Shown: positions 1 through 9,704, numbered from the stretch's first letter. The stretch is DNA of 64,000 nt from Erythrobacter sp. UBA1916 (GCA_002337385.1 DDFY01000038.1:1-64000), one strand, 5' to 3'. The notes: generated by a model not told the origin, from the sequence alone. Program-made: numbers and translations.

Positions 1-890
<890 letters not shown>

Positions 891-963
891 GCCGCGCCTT
901 CTGTCTGACACCAACCAGAAGGGGCGCGCCGGTGACGGGGCGCCCTTTCGCCAAGGACCCGAC

Positions 964-1875
964 GTGAACACCACAACCGCCACCTTTGCTCCCACCTTGC
1001 CGGCCGACTGGCGCGACTTCCTCGCGCTGACCAAGCCGCGCGTGATGAGCCTCGTGGTGTTTACCGGACTGTGCGGTCTGCTCGCCGCGCCTGGGCATAT
1101 TCACCCGGTGCTCGGCTTTGCCGCGATCCTGTGCATTGCCATGGGCGCGGGCGGGGCGGCTGTGCTTAACCAGTGGTGGGAAGCCGATATCGATGCGCTG
1201 ATGAAGCGCACCGCGAATCGGCCGCTGCCGGGCGGGCGGATGCGGCGCGAGGATGCGCGCGACTTCGGCCTGTTCCTGTGCTTTACCTCGGTTATCGTGA
1301 TGGGGCTGGCCGTGCATCCGCTTGCGGCGGGCGTGCTGGCGCTGTCCATTGTCTATTACTCGGTGATTTACACCATGTGGCTGAAGCCGCGCACGCCGCA
1401 GAACATCGTTATCGGCGGCGGCGCCGGGGCCTTTCCGCCGCTGATCGGCTGGATCGCCGTGACGGGGCACATCACGTTGATGCCCGTGCTGCTGTTCGCG
1501 ATCATCTTCACCTGGACCCCGCCGCACTTCTGGGCGCTCGCGCTGTTCGTGAAGACGGACTATGCCAAGGCAGGCATTCCGATGATGCCGGTGGTCGCCG
1601 GGGAACGCTCCACCCGGCAGCAGATTCTCGTCTATGCCGTGATCCTTCTTGGCGTGGCGCTGGCCCCTTGGGCTATCGGCGGCACCGGGGCCATTTATGG
1701 TGCCGCTGCCTTTGTGCTTTCCGCCGTGTTTCTGGCACTTTCGGCACGTGTCGCGTTCCGTCAGTCGCAGCCGGGCGATACCATGAAGCCTGAAAAGCAG
1801 CTGTTTGCTTTCTCGGTGCTCTATCTGTTTGCGCTGTTTGCGGCTCTGGTGGTTGATAGGATGGTGCTGGCATGA
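964..1875 (+). CDS. ctaB: Protohaem IX farnesyltransferase (haem O synthase)
   Basis: UbiA-superfamily membrane prenyltransferase that converts haem B to haem O for the aa3 oxidase. About 303 aa, near the family's usual 300. It has the N-x3-D-x3 prenyl-diphosphate motif region (NQWWEADIDALMKRTANRP) and multiple hydrophobic helices. An ATG at 856 is also in frame but would overlap ctaD by 35 bp. GTG at 964 is preferred because AAGGA lies 6 nt upstream (953-957) and LTKPRVMSL then falls at the usual distance from the N-terminus. The stop overlaps the next small gene by ATGA. Confidence 0.93.
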   Translation: MNTTTATFAPTLPADWRDFLALTKPRVMSLVVFTGLCGLLAAPGHIHPVLGFAAILCIAMGAGGAAVLNQWWEADIDALMKRTANRPLPGGRMRREDARDFGLFLCFTSVIVMGLAVHPLAAGVLALSIVYYSVIYTMWLKPRTPQNIVIGGGAGAFPPLIGWIAVTGHITLMPVLLFAIIFTWTPPHFWALALFVKTDYAKAGIPMMPVVAGERSTRQQILVYAVILLGVALAPWAIGGTGAIYGAAAFVLSAVFLALSARVAFRQSQPGDTMKPEKQLFAFSVLYLFALFAALVVDRMVLA

Positions 1876-2000
1876 CGCCCGAAGAACAGGAAGAGTTCAT
1901 CCGCCGCCGCAAGGCGCGCAATGGGGTGATCGCACTGGGGCTGTTTGGCTTGGTGGTGCTGTTCTATTTCATCACTATCGCTCGGATCGGAGGAAACTGA
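1872..2000 (+). CDS. Small single-span membrane protein of the cox operon (CoxF-like)
   Basis: A 42-codon gene: a charged N-terminus (MTPEEQEEFIRRRKARN), then one hydrophobic helix (about residues 18-37) and a short IGGN tail. It starts inside the ctaB stop (ATGA at 1872-1875) and its TGA overlaps the ctaG ATG by one base (1998-2002), so all three genes look translationally coupled. A small membrane ORF at this position, between ctaB and ctaG, is common in alphaproteobacterial cox operons and is annotated as CoxF or a cytochrome oxidase small assembly protein. The role is inferred from position only. Confidence 0.8.
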   Translation: MTPEEQEEFIRRRKARNGVIALGLFGLVVLFYFITIARIGGN

Positions 2001-2599
2001 TGTCGCACGCAGCCACCCTCGATACACGCAATCGGCGCACGATGATGTTTGCCTTTCTGGCGGCGCTGGGGATGCTGGGCCTGGGCTTTGCCTCGGTCCC
2101 GCTTTATCGCCTGTTCTGTCAGGTGACCGGTTTTGCCGGAACCACGCAGCGCGCGACTGAGGCCGACGCCGCAGCCGCTGCCCGCTTTGCCGATAGCGCC
2201 GGTGCCACGACCTATTCGATTCGCTTCGATGCCAACACCGAACGCGACATGCCGTGGGACTTCGCGCCGCTCCAGCGTACCGACACGGTGACCGTCGGCC
2301 AACGCGACATGGCGATTTTCGTCGCCCGCAACAATTCGTCGGTGCCGATCACGGGCACGGCGACCTTCAACGTCGAGCCCGAGCAGGCCGGCGCCTATTT
2401 CAACAAGATCCAGTGCTTCTGCTTTACCGAGCAGGTGCTCCAGCCGGGGCAGGAAGTGCGTATGCCGGTGCTCTACTATGTCGATCCGGCGGCACTGGAT
2501 GATCCGAATATGGATGAGGTGGAACAGATCACCTTGTCCTATACCTTCCATCGCGCTCTCGATCAGGGGTCGGCGAGCGAGGGGGAAGGCGAGAGTTAG
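2000..2599 (+). CDS. ctaG: Cytochrome c oxidase assembly protein CtaG/Cox11
   Basis: Copper chaperone that delivers Cu to the Cu-B site of CtaD. About 199 aa. An N-terminal signal anchor (about residues 14-35, FAFLAALGMLGLGFASVPLY) is followed by a periplasmic immunoglobulin-like domain. The Cu-binding CFCF motif lies in KIQCFCFTEQVL near residue 138, followed by the conserved PVLYYVDP. A longer frame opens at 1805, but the coupled ATG at 2000 gives the family length. It lies between the small CoxF-like gene and ctaE. Confidence 0.95.
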   Translation: MSHAATLDTRNRRTMMFAFLAALGMLGLGFASVPLYRLFCQVTGFAGTTQRATEADAAAAARFADSAGATTYSIRFDANTERDMPWDFAPLQRTDTVTVGQRDMAIFVARNNSSVPITGTATFNVEPEQAGAYFNKIQCFCFTEQVLQPGQEVRMPVLYYVDPAALDDPNMDEVEQITLSYTFHRALDQGSASEGEGES

Positions 2600-2667
2600 G
2601 CTCTGGACCGCGCCGCAAGCGCGTTCTAAGGGCATGTATAAATCTGCCGATCAGGGAAGACAGACAA

Positions 2668-3495
2668 ATGGCCGGTGCCAAGAACCACGACTATCATATC
2701 CTGCCGCCTGACATCTGGCCGTTCACCGGTGCGATGTCCGGGCTGGTGTTCACCAGCGGCATGGTCATGTTCATGCACTCGGACTACTTCCCGAACTGGC
2801 ACCTGGTGCTGGGCCTCGGCGTTGTCGGGCTGATCGCCACGTTCTTCGGTTGGTTTTCGAAGATCGTGAACGAGGCGCAGGCGGGTGATCACACTCCCGT
2901 GGTGCAGCTGCACATGCGTTACGGCATGATCCTGTTCATCGCCTCTGAGGTGATGTTCTTCGTCGGCTGGTTCTGGTCGTGGTTCGATTTCGCGCTGTTC
3001 CCCTCGACCATGTCCGACGTGATCGACGGCGTCTGGCCGCCCAAGGCGATTGAGGCGGTGATGAACCCGTTCGATCTGCCGCTGCTCAACACGCTGATCC
3101 TGCTGTGCTCGGGCACCACGGTTACCTGGGCGCACCACTGCCTGATCCACGGTGATCGCGACGGCCTGAAGAAGGGCCTGTGGCTGACGATCCTGCTGGG
3201 TATCCTGTTCACCTCGGTCCAGGTTTACGAATATGGCCATGCGCCGTTCGGCTTCGGTGGCAACACCTATAGCTCGGCCTTCTACATGGCGACTGGCTTC
3301 CACGGCTTCCACGTGCTCGTCGGCACGATCTTCCTGATCGTCTGCCTGCGCCGCACCTACAAGGGCCACTTCACCCCGCGTCAGCACTTCGGCTTCGAAG
3401 CTGCCGCCTGGTACTGGCACTTCGTCGACGTGGTCTGGCTGTTCCTCTTCCTCGTGGTTTACGTGTGGGGTGGCTGGGGTGCCGAGTATCACTAA
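2668..3495 (+). CDS. ctaE: Cytochrome c oxidase subunit III
   Basis: Membrane subunit III of the aa3 oxidase, 275 aa, seven predicted helices. Diagnostic segments are KNHDYHILPPDIWPF at the N-terminus, SEVMFFVGWFW, TVTWAHH, FYMATGFHGFHV and AAWYWHFVDVVWLFLF near the C-terminus. It stabilises subunit I and its proton uptake. It follows ctaG after 68 bp, and a GTG-initiated DUF983 gene begins 9 bp after its stop. Confidence 0.97.
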   Translation: MAGAKNHDYHILPPDIWPFTGAMSGLVFTSGMVMFMHSDYFPNWHLVLGLGVVGLIATFFGWFSKIVNEAQAGDHTPVVQLHMRYGMILFIASEVMFFVGWFWSWFDFALFPSTMSDVIDGVWPPKAIEAVMNPFDLPLLNTLILLCSGTTVTWAHHCLIHGDRDGLKKGLWLTILLGILFTSVQVYEYGHAPFGFGGNTYSSAFYMATGFHGFHVLVGTIFLIVCLRRTYKGHFTPRQHFGFEAAAWYWHFVDVVWLFLFLVVYVWGGWGAEYH

Positions 3496-3504
3496 GGCCT
3501 GTTC

Positions 3505-3900
3505 GTGAGCGACGCCCACGATAACGCGAAGGGGCAGCCCACCATCGGTGAGGCTGCCCTTTTCGGTTTGTGTCCGCGCTGCGGCGCGAAGACCATGTTC
3601 GCAGGCATCACCCGCTTTGCCGACAAGTGCTCCTCGTGCGGGCTCGACTATTCGCGCTTCAACGTTGGCGACGGCCCTGCCGCTTTCCTGACCATGATCG
3701 TGGGCGCGCTGGTGGTGATCGGCGCGCTGTGGCTGCAGCTCTCGTTTGAGCCGCCATGGTGGGTGCATGTGATCCTGTGGGTGCCGATCACGACCGGAGG
3801 CGTGATTCTCGGGCTGCGGCTGTGCAAGGCATGGCTGCTGGCCAGCGAGTTCTCCCGCCGCGCCGAAGAGCATCGCCACGAGCACAAGGCGGAGGAATGA
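3505..3900 (+). CDS. DUF983 membrane protein with zinc-ribbon-like motif
   Basis: 131 aa, GTG start. It has CPRCG near residue 24 and CSSCG near residue 43, forming a four-cysteine zinc-ribbon-like knuckle, followed by two transmembrane helices (about 57-76 and 84-107) and a charged C-terminal tail. DUF983 genes sit between cox3 and surf1 in many alphaproteobacteria, which suggests a role in oxidase biogenesis. No biochemical function is established to my knowledge. Its last four bases overlap the surf1 start. Confidence 0.88.
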   Translation: MSDAHDNAKGQPTIGEAALFGLCPRCGAKTMFAGITRFADKCSSCGLDYSRFNVGDGPAAFLTMIVGALVVIGALWLQLSFEPPWWVHVILWVPITTGGVILGLRLCKAWLLASEFSRRAEEHRHEHKAEE

Positions 3901-4487
3901 TCTTCGGCATCCGCCGCTGGCCGATTGTTCCGACACTGGTGGTGCTGGCTGCTGCCGCGACCATGGTCGCGCTCGGCTTCTGGCAACTTGACCGGCTCGG
4001 GCAGAAGGAAGCGATGATCGCGGACTTCTCGCGCAATGCGCAAAGCTCGTCGGTCGTGGATCTGACCTCGCTCGCCGATGCCGACCGCCTGGCCTATCGC
4101 CGGGTGCGGATCGCCTGCGCCCAACCAACCGACTGGAACGCTGTGGCCGGGCGCAGCGCTGACGACGTGGCAGGCTACGTCCATCGCTATCTCTGCCATG
4201 CGGGCAAGCCAGCGGTGTTTGCCGACATCGGATGGTCGCAGGCCCCGCGCGACCCTTCCTTCGCTGGCGGAGAAGTCACCGGCGTGCTCGTCCGGCTTGG
4301 CGACGACTACAAGGTGGTCGCGAGCGAGGGCATTGCGGGCTTGCAGCCGATTGCCCGGCCTGATCCCCACGACATGCCGAACAATCACCTCGCCTATGCC
4401 GTGCAGTGGTTCTTTTTCGCGCTCACCGCGCTGGTGATCTATGTGCTCGCCTTGCGCCGCCAGCAACGCGATAGCACGGCGGCCTAA
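3897..4487 (+). CDS. surf1: SURF1-family oxidase assembly protein
   Basis: 196 aa. An N-terminal helix (about 9-27) is followed by the SURF1 signature GFWQLDRLGQKEAMI, a periplasmic domain and a second helix near the C-terminus (WFFFALTALVIYVLALRRQ). SURF1/Shy1 proteins help insert haem a into subunit I. The frame is open from 3756, but ATG at 3897, overlapping the DUF983 stop as ATGA, gives the family N-terminus. It is the last gene of the visible cox cluster. Confidence 0.92.
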   Translation: MIFGIRRWPIVPTLVVLAAAATMVALGFWQLDRLGQKEAMIADFSRNAQSSSVVDLTSLADADRLAYRRVRIACAQPTDWNAVAGRSADDVAGYVHRYLCHAGKPAVFADIGWSQAPRDPSFAGGEVTGVLVRLGDDYKVVASEGIAGLQPIARPDPHDMPNNHLAYAVQWFFFALTALVIYVLALRRQQRDSTAA

Positions 4488-4533
4488 GGCATAGCTTGCG
4501 GGCGAGGCTCCTCGCCGCTAACCGCTCTTTCCG

Positions 4534-5934
4534 ATGAAATACGTCTCCACCCGCGGCAATGCGCCGTCGCTCGATTTCGAGGGCGTGACCCTCGCTGGCC
4601 TCGCGTCCGATGGCGGACTTTACGTGCCCGAGGCATGGCCGCGCTTTAGCGAGGCCGAGATCGCCGCCATGGCGGGCCTTTCGTATGTCGAGCTGGCGGT
4701 GAAGGTCATGCTGCCCTTCGTCACGCCCAGCCTCACCGAGGATGAGCTGCGCGCCTTGTGCACCCGCGCCTATGGCCGCTTTGCGCATCAGGCGGTGACG
4801 CCGCTTGCCCAGTTCGATCAGCAGCACTGGCTGCTCGAGCTGTTCCACGGCCCGACGCTCGCCTTCAAGGACGTGGCGCTGCAGTTGCTGGGCCGTCTGT
4901 TCGAGCACTTCCTTGCCAAGCGTGAGGATCACCTCACCATCGTCGGCGCGACCAGCGGCGACACCGGCTCTGCCGCGATCGATGCGGTGGCAGGGCGCGA
5001 GCGGGTCGATATCTTCATGCTTCATCCTGATGGCCGGGTGAGCGACGTGCAGCGTCGCCAGATGACCACGGTGCTTGCGCCCAACGTCCACAACATCGCC
5101 ATCGACGGCAGCTTCGATGACGCGCAGGCGATGGTGAAGCGCATGTTCGTCGACAGCCACATGACCGGGCGTTTCCGCATCAGCGCGGTGAACTCGATCA
5201 ACTGGGCGCGGCTGATGGCGCAGGTGGTCTACTATTTCGCTGCCGCGCTTCAGCTCGGTGCGCCGCAGCGCAAGGTCGCCTTCTCGGTGCCGACGGGCAA
5301 TTTCGGCGACGTGTTCGCGGGCTATGTCGCGGCGCAGATGGGGCTGCCGATCGAGCGCCTGATCGTCGCCACCAATGTGAACGACATCCTTCACCGCGCG
5401 CTCAGCACCGGCGACTATTCGGCAGGAACAGTCACGCCCACCGCCGCGCCGAGCATGGACATTCAGGTTTCCTCGAACTTCGAGCGGCTGCTGTTCGATG
5501 TCGGCGGGCGCGACGGCAAGGCGCTGGCCGAGCAGATGGCGGGCTTCGAAAGCACCAAGGCCATGCAGCTTACCAATGCCCAGCGCGAAGGCGCCGCCGC
5601 GCTGTTCACCAGCGCGCGCGCCGATGCCAACGATATGGTTCAGGCGATGGCCTGGGCCCACGAGAAATGCGGGCAGGTGATCGATCCGCATACCGCGATT
5701 GGCCTCCACGCCGCGCGTGCGGCCGAAATCGATCCGGCGATCCCCGTGGTCACGCTGGCAACCGCGCACCCGGCTAAGTTCCGCGACGCGGTGGAGCGGG
5801 CAACCGGCACGCGTCCGACCTTGCCGGGCCGGATGGGCGACCTGTTCGAGCGGGCCGAGCAATACGAACGCTTGCCGGGTGACTATGATGCCGTGCGCGA
5901 CTTCATCGAGGCGCACGCGACGCCGTCGGCCTGA
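4534..5934 (+). CDS. thrC: Threonine synthase
   Basis: 466 aa PLP enzyme converting O-phosphohomoserine to threonine. It has the N-terminal MKYVSTRGN signature, the PLP lysine at about K112 in GPTLAFKDVALQ, and the glycine/serine loop GATSGDTGSAAI. Length and motifs match the bacterial long-form enzyme. It lies 46 bp after surf1. That gap contains a small GC hairpin (6-bp stem, 4501-4516) without a U-tract, so read-through from the cox cluster is possible. The stop overlaps the next start as TGATG. Confidence 0.97.
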   Translation: MKYVSTRGNAPSLDFEGVTLAGLASDGGLYVPEAWPRFSEAEIAAMAGLSYVELAVKVMLPFVTPSLTEDELRALCTRAYGRFAHQAVTPLAQFDQQHWLLELFHGPTLAFKDVALQLLGRLFEHFLAKREDHLTIVGATSGDTGSAAIDAVAGRERVDIFMLHPDGRVSDVQRRQMTTVLAPNVHNIAIDGSFDDAQAMVKRMFVDSHMTGRFRISAVNSINWARLMAQVVYYFAAALQLGAPQRKVAFSVPTGNFGDVFAGYVAAQMGLPIERLIVATNVNDILHRALSTGDYSAGTVTPTAAPSMDIQVSSNFERLLFDVGGRDGKALAEQMAGFESTKAMQLTNAQREGAAALFTSARADANDMVQAMAWAHEKCGQVIDPHTAIGLHAARAAEIDPAIPVVTLATAHPAKFRDAVERATGTRPTLPGRMGDLFERAEQYERLPGDYDAVRDFIEAHATPSA

Positions 5935-6821
5935 TGGCTGAGCTTGTCGCAGCGCCGCTGGTCATGGCGGGCGAGGGCTGGGCCGACTACGGCCTTGTCG
6001 ACTCGGGCCATGGGCGCAAGTTCGAACGCTATGGTGACTATCGCTTTATCCGTCCCGAGCCGCAGGCGATGTGGGCGCCGCACCTCGCCGAGTGGGATGC
6101 ACATGCAGAGTTCGTCCCGGGCTCGGATGAAGATGGTGGTGGGCGCTGGCAGTTTGCCAAGCCGGTGCCGGAAGCGGGCTGGCCGCTGGGTTGGGAAGAG
6201 GTTCGCTTTACCGCGCAGTGTACCCCGTTCCGCCATCTTGGCTTCTTTCCCGATATGGCACCGGTGTGGAGCTGGATGCGGGCAATGCTGGAAGGCAAGG
6301 CCGATGCCAGCGCGCTTAACCTGTTCGGCTATACCGGCGTTGGCAGTCTTGCGCTCAGCCAGTGCGGGGCGGTCACCCATGTCGATGCGAGCAAGAAATC
6401 GGTCGCTCAGGCGCGCGACAACGCGGCGCTTTCCGGCATGGAAGAGCGCCCGGTGCGCTGGCTGATCGACGATTGCGTCAAGTTCGTCGCCCGCGAAGTG
6501 CGGCGCGAAAACCGTTATGACGGGATCATCCTCGACCCGCCGAAGTTCGGTCGCGGGCCCAAGAACGAAACCTGGCGTCTTGAAGAGGGCCTGCCCGGCC
6601 TGATCGGCGATTGCCGTCATCTGCTCGATGCCGACAGCCGCTTCCTGTTTCTCACCGTCTATGCCGTGCGGATGAGTTCGCTCGCGTTGGCGGGGCTCTT
6701 GGCTGAGGCCTTTGCCGGTCTGCCAGGGCGGATTGAATATGGCGAACTGGCGGTGCGCGAGGACGGGCCCGATGGCCGCCTGCTGCCCACCGCCATTTTT
6801 GCCCGCTGGGCGAACGACTAG
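5934..6821 (+). CDS. Class I SAM-dependent methyltransferase, RlmI/RlmK-like
   Basis: 295 aa. A Rossmann methyltransferase core with a SAM-binding segment (LNLFGYTGVGSLALSQCGA, near residues 124-142) and the catalytic-type motif DPPKFGRGP (near 200). This combination is typical of the YccW/RlmI-RlmK rRNA methyltransferase family (Methyltrans_SAM). It lacks the N-terminal PUA domain of RlmI, having a short beta-rich N-terminus instead. It is translationally coupled to thrC (1-bp overlap) and shares a CTAG stop with the convergent DUF1499 gene. The substrate is inferred to be rRNA. Confidence 0.85.
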   Translation: MAELVAAPLVMAGEGWADYGLVDSGHGRKFERYGDYRFIRPEPQAMWAPHLAEWDAHAEFVPGSDEDGGGRWQFAKPVPEAGWPLGWEEVRFTAQCTPFRHLGFFPDMAPVWSWMRAMLEGKADASALNLFGYTGVGSLALSQCGAVTHVDASKKSVAQARDNAALSGMEERPVRWLIDDCVKFVAREVRRENRYDGIILDPPKFGRGPKNETWRLEEGLPGLIGDCRHLLDADSRFLFLTVYAVRMSSLALAGLLAEAFAGLPGRIEYGELAVREDGPDGRLLPTAIFARWAND

Positions 6822-7603
6822 GCCGCCGAGAGGTCTTTCAGGAAGTCGCGGATGCGCTTGGCGTTGTAGCCGAGGTCGCTCACACCCACGCGGCTGACCG
6901 AGCGCATGTCGACGCGGGTCGAGCCGTCCATCACCGGGGTCACCCGCAGCACCACATCGTCGCGGAAGCGAAGGTAGCCGGCATAGGCAGTCGCCTCGAT
7001 CTGTTCCTTGATCGGCTGATTGGGTGCGACCGTCCACCCGCGCTGCTCCATCAGCACGCGCGCGGCGGCCAGCACTTCTTCCGGGCTGCGATCGATCAGG
7101 ATCGGCTCGACATCGGAATAGGCGTCCTTGTGGAATTCCAGCCATTCCTCTTCCGAGAAAGGTCCGGTGCTGACCGGTGCCACGTCGAGCGCGACGAACT
7201 GCGGCATGTTGTTGAGGTCGGTACTGACGTCGTGGATCGGAGGCGCTTCGCTGCCCGGGATCATCACCTGGGTGTACATCACCAGCACCAGCCCAGCGCT
7301 CAGCACGAGGGCGAGGCCGGCTTTCCAGCGCTTACCGCCGCCCTTGACCACGAAGCCGATAATCAGCGCCAGCAGGGCCACGATGGCCAGCACGCCGGCA
7401 GGCCACATCATCATCATGAAGGCCCGGAAACCGGCGATCTTGTCGATGATGTCATACCGCGCCAGCGTCAGCCCGCCGAGCGCGATGACAATTGCCAGTA
7501 GCGCGCCGCCGAGGGCGAAGGCACCCAAGCCGCGCGCAATCTTGGCGCCAAGGGTGGGGCCGTTGAGCGGCTGGCCGGTCTCGATTTCTGTGGTCTGGTT
7601 CAT
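6818..7603 (-). CDS. DUF1499 membrane protein
   Basis: 261 aa from ATG at 7603. This start is preferred over the upstream one at 7645 because AAGGG lies about 9 nt upstream. It has three hydrophobic helices in the first ~120 residues (GALLAIVIALGGLTLARY, WPAGVLAIVALLALIIGFVV, AGLALVLSAGLVLVMYTQ). A soluble C-terminal DUF1499 domain follows, containing VDMRSVSRVGVSDLGYNAKRI. DUF1499 proteins are widespread in alphaproteobacteria and I know of no confirmed function. It is convergent with the methyltransferase gene, sharing the palindromic stop CTAG (6818-6821). Confidence 0.82.
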   Translation of the reverse strand: MNQTTEIETGQPLNGPTLGAKIARGLGAFALGGALLAIVIALGGLTLARYDIIDKIAGFRAFMMMMWPAGVLAIVALLALIIGFVVKGGGKRWKAGLALVLSAGLVLVMYTQVMIPGSEAPPIHDVSTDLNNMPQFVALDVAPVSTGPFSEEEWLEFHKDAYSDVEPILIDRSPEEVLAAARVLMEQRGWTVAPNQPIKEQIEATAYAGYLRFRDDVVLRVTPVMDGSTRVDMRSVSRVGVSDLGYNAKRIRDFLKDLSAA

Positions 7604-7739
7604 CGCTGCTACCCTTGGATTTTTCGTGCGCGCTAGAAAGCTCACATTCGCTGTCCCGCGTCAACGGTGCCGATATAGACTCAGCCTGGCAACACAGGGG
7701 TGCTTGCCAAGGTTCCGCACTGCTGCCATGCGGCGCGCC

Positions 7740-8111
7740 ATGGCAGACAGCCTCACACTCGAACTGGCCGATTTCGAACATGATGTCCACACGGGCATCT
7801 ATTCGGAAGAGACAGGCCGCCCGCAGCCTTTGCGCTTCACTGTGCAGGTGCGCTTCCGTTGCCCGCCCGAACGTTTCGTGCCCGAGACGCCGCTGAGCGC
7901 GAGCAAGAACTACATGGACCTGAAGTTCGCCTGCTCTGACGCGCTTGGCGACACGCATTACCAGTTGATCGAGGCCGTGGCCGATCACGTGTGCGAAACG
8001 CTGTTCCTACAGGACGAGCGGGTGGAGGCGGTGACGGTCAAGATCGTGAAGCTGGCGCTGTCCGAGGCGGACGAGAAGATCGGCATCACGCTCCACCGCG
8101 ACCGCCGATGA
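7740..8111 (+). CDS. folB: Dihydroneopterin aldolase
   Basis: About 123 aa. FolB of folate synthesis cleaves 7,8-dihydroneopterin to 6-hydroxymethyl-dihydropterin and glycolaldehyde. Visible family features are LADFEHDVHTGIYSEE at the N-terminus, the SASKNYMDL segment and DTHYQLIEAVADHV with the catalytic-region residues, then VTVKIVKLALSEAD at the C-terminus. The frame is open far upstream. ATG at 7740 (alternative 7728) gives family length. The stop overlaps the next gene as ATGA. Confidence 0.88.
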   Translation: MADSLTLELADFEHDVHTGIYSEETGRPQPLRFTVQVRFRCPPERFVPETPLSASKNYMDLKFACSDALGDTHYQLIEAVADHVCETLFLQDERVEAVTVKIVKLALSEADEKIGITLHRDRR

Positions 8112-8449
8112 GCGCACCGGCAATCGTTGATGCGCGCGATTTGCCGGAAGGTGCGCTCGATGCGGCTGCGCAGTTTCATGCCAGCCTGGTGCCGCTGGTG
8201 CGCGAGCAGGCGAAGGAGCGCCCGCTGGTGGTGATCGACTTCGCCATTGCCGACTACACCCATGCAAGCTGGCGCCAAGCGGTGGTGGGGCAACTGGCGC
8301 GCGAGCTGGCACCGGTGCGCGTGAATGCTGTCGCCAGCGATAGCGCTGCGCTTGAGGCGCGGGCGGAGACCATCAACTACCTCCAACATGCGCCGGGCGT
8401 TACCGGACAAATTCTCGCACTGGATGACATTCCGTTTGAGAATAGCTAA
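8108..8449 (+). CDS. Conserved hypothetical protein, Rossmann-like
   Basis: 113 aa, coupled to folB by ATGA (8108-8111). The order of secondary structure suggests a truncated Rossmann-like fold: hydrophobic strand RPLVVIDFAIAD, helix WRQAVVGQLARELA, strand RVNAVASD, then ETINYLQHAPGVTGQILALDD. There is no glycine-rich nucleotide-binding loop, so cofactor binding is doubtful. It lies between folB and moaA, which suggests a link to pterin metabolism, but I cannot assign a function. Confidence 0.75.
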   Translation: MSAPAIVDARDLPEGALDAAAQFHASLVPLVREQAKERPLVVIDFAIADYTHASWRQAVVGQLARELAPVRVNAVASDSAALEARAETINYLQHAPGVTGQILALDDIPFENS

Positions 8450-8459
8450 GAAGGGGGGA

Positions 8460-9461
8460 ATGTCATGTAGCCAGCCCTTGGTCGACGCCTTCCAGCGCAG
8501 GATCTCCTATCTCCGCCTATCGGTGACCGACCGGTGTGATCTGCGCTGCACCTATTGCATGCCTGAGGCGATGCAGTTCCTGCCCAAGAAGGACGTGCTG
8601 AGCCTCGAAGAGCTGCACAAGCTTTCGCTCGCGATGATCGACCGCGGGATCACCAAGATCCGCCTCACCGGGGGTGAGCCGCTGGTACGCCGCGATGTGA
8701 TCGAACTGATTCGCGCGCTTGGTCGCAAGATTGGCGACGGGCTCGACGAGCTGACGCTGACCACCAACGGCACCCGGCTCGAGGAATTCGCCGAGGACCT
8801 GTTCGCCGCCGGTATTCGCCGCATCAACGTTAGCCTTGATACGATGGACAGCGCGCTGTTCGAGCAGCTTTCGCGCCGTGATCGGCTGGTGCAGGTGCTG
8901 CGCGGGATCGCGGCGGCGCAGGATGCCGGGCTCAAGGTCAAGCTTAACACCGTGGCGCTGAAGGGCCTCAACGAGAAGGAAATACCCTTCCTCGTCGAAT
9001 GGGCTCATGCGCGCGGGGCGGACATGACGCTGATCGAGATTATGCCGCTGGGCGAGATCGAGGGCGAGCGCTCCGATCACTACCTGCCGCTTCCCGCCGT
9101 GCGCGACCGGCTCGAGCAGCGCTGGACGCTGACCGAGATCGCCGATTCGACTGGCGGACCGGCGCGCTATGTGCGGGTGGAGGAGACCGGCGGCAGGCTC
9201 GGTTTCATCACCCCGCTGACCAACAATTTCTGCGCCTCGTGCAACCGCATCCGCATCACCGCCACTGGGCAGCTCTATGCCTGCCTCGGCGGAGCCGAAA
9301 TGGTCGACCTGCGCGCCGCGCTGCGTTCCGACACGCCCGATGCGCGGCTGGCCGAGGCGCTTGACGAGGCCATGCGGATCAAGCCCGAGAAGCACCACTT
9401 CCAGATCGCCGAGGGCAGCGCCCCGGCGCAGCCGCGGCACATGTCGGTGACGGGCGGCTGA
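8460..9461 (+). CDS. moaA: GTP 3',8-cyclase MoaA (molybdopterin synthesis)
   Basis: About 333 aa radical SAM enzyme that, with MoaC, turns GTP into cyclic pyranopterin monophosphate. The N-terminal 4Fe-4S motif is CDLRCTYC (C-x3-C-x2-C). The C-terminal cluster is CASC followed 13 residues later by C, within NNFCASCNRIRIT. ATG at 8460 is chosen because an AAGGGGGGA ribosome site directly precedes it and MSCSQPLVDAFQRRISYLRLS matches the family start. MoaC is not in the window. The stop overlaps moaD by one base (TGATG). Confidence 0.96.
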   Translation: MSCSQPLVDAFQRRISYLRLSVTDRCDLRCTYCMPEAMQFLPKKDVLSLEELHKLSLAMIDRGITKIRLTGGEPLVRRDVIELIRALGRKIGDGLDELTLTTNGTRLEEFAEDLFAAGIRRINVSLDTMDSALFEQLSRRDRLVQVLRGIAAAQDAGLKVKLNTVALKGLNEKEIPFLVEWAHARGADMTLIEIMPLGEIEGERSDHYLPLPAVRDRLEQRWTLTEIADSTGGPARYVRVEETGGRLGFITPLTNNFCASCNRIRITATGQLYACLGGAEMVDLRAALRSDTPDARLAEALDEAMRIKPEKHHFQIAEGSAPAQPRHMSVTGG

Positions 9462-9703
9462 TGGCGGTAAGACTGGTCTTCCTCGGCAAACTGGCCGACC
9501 TTGCTGGCGCAGATGAGCGCGACGTTGCCGGTCCGCTCGACTGGGACGGGCTGCTTACCGCAGTCGGGCCGCAGCTCGCCGCGCAGGTGCAGGGCGACAA
9601 GGTCAAGCTTGCGCTCGACGGTGCGCTGGTTGCCGACAAGACCACGCTTGCCGCACCCGATGGTAGCGAGATCGCGCTTTTGCCGCCGGTCTCCGGAGGC
9701 TGA
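9461..9703 (+). CDS. moaD: Molybdopterin synthase small subunit MoaD
   Basis: 80 aa ubiquitin-fold sulfur carrier ending in the required Gly-Gly (PPVSGG). The C-terminal glycine is thiocarboxylated and donates sulfur to precursor Z together with MoaE. VRLVFLGKLADLAG at the N-terminus matches the family. It is coupled to moaA by a 1-bp overlap, and moaE begins 1 bp after its stop. Confidence 0.93.
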   Translation: MAVRLVFLGKLADLAGADERDVAGPLDWDGLLTAVGPQLAAQVQGDKVKLALDGALVADKTTLAAPDGSEIALLPPVSGG

Positions 9704-9704
9704 C

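Noticed and set aside
2626..4128. 500-codon minus-strand frame opposite ctaE-DUF983-surf1
   Set aside because: Antisense to three genes with clear family motifs; composition is His/Arg/Gln/Pro-rich as expected of a shadow.
4501..4516. GC hairpin between surf1 and thrC as a terminator or threonine attenuator
   Set aside because: Only a 6-bp stem, no U-tract and no leader peptide with Thr/Ile codons in the 46-bp gap.
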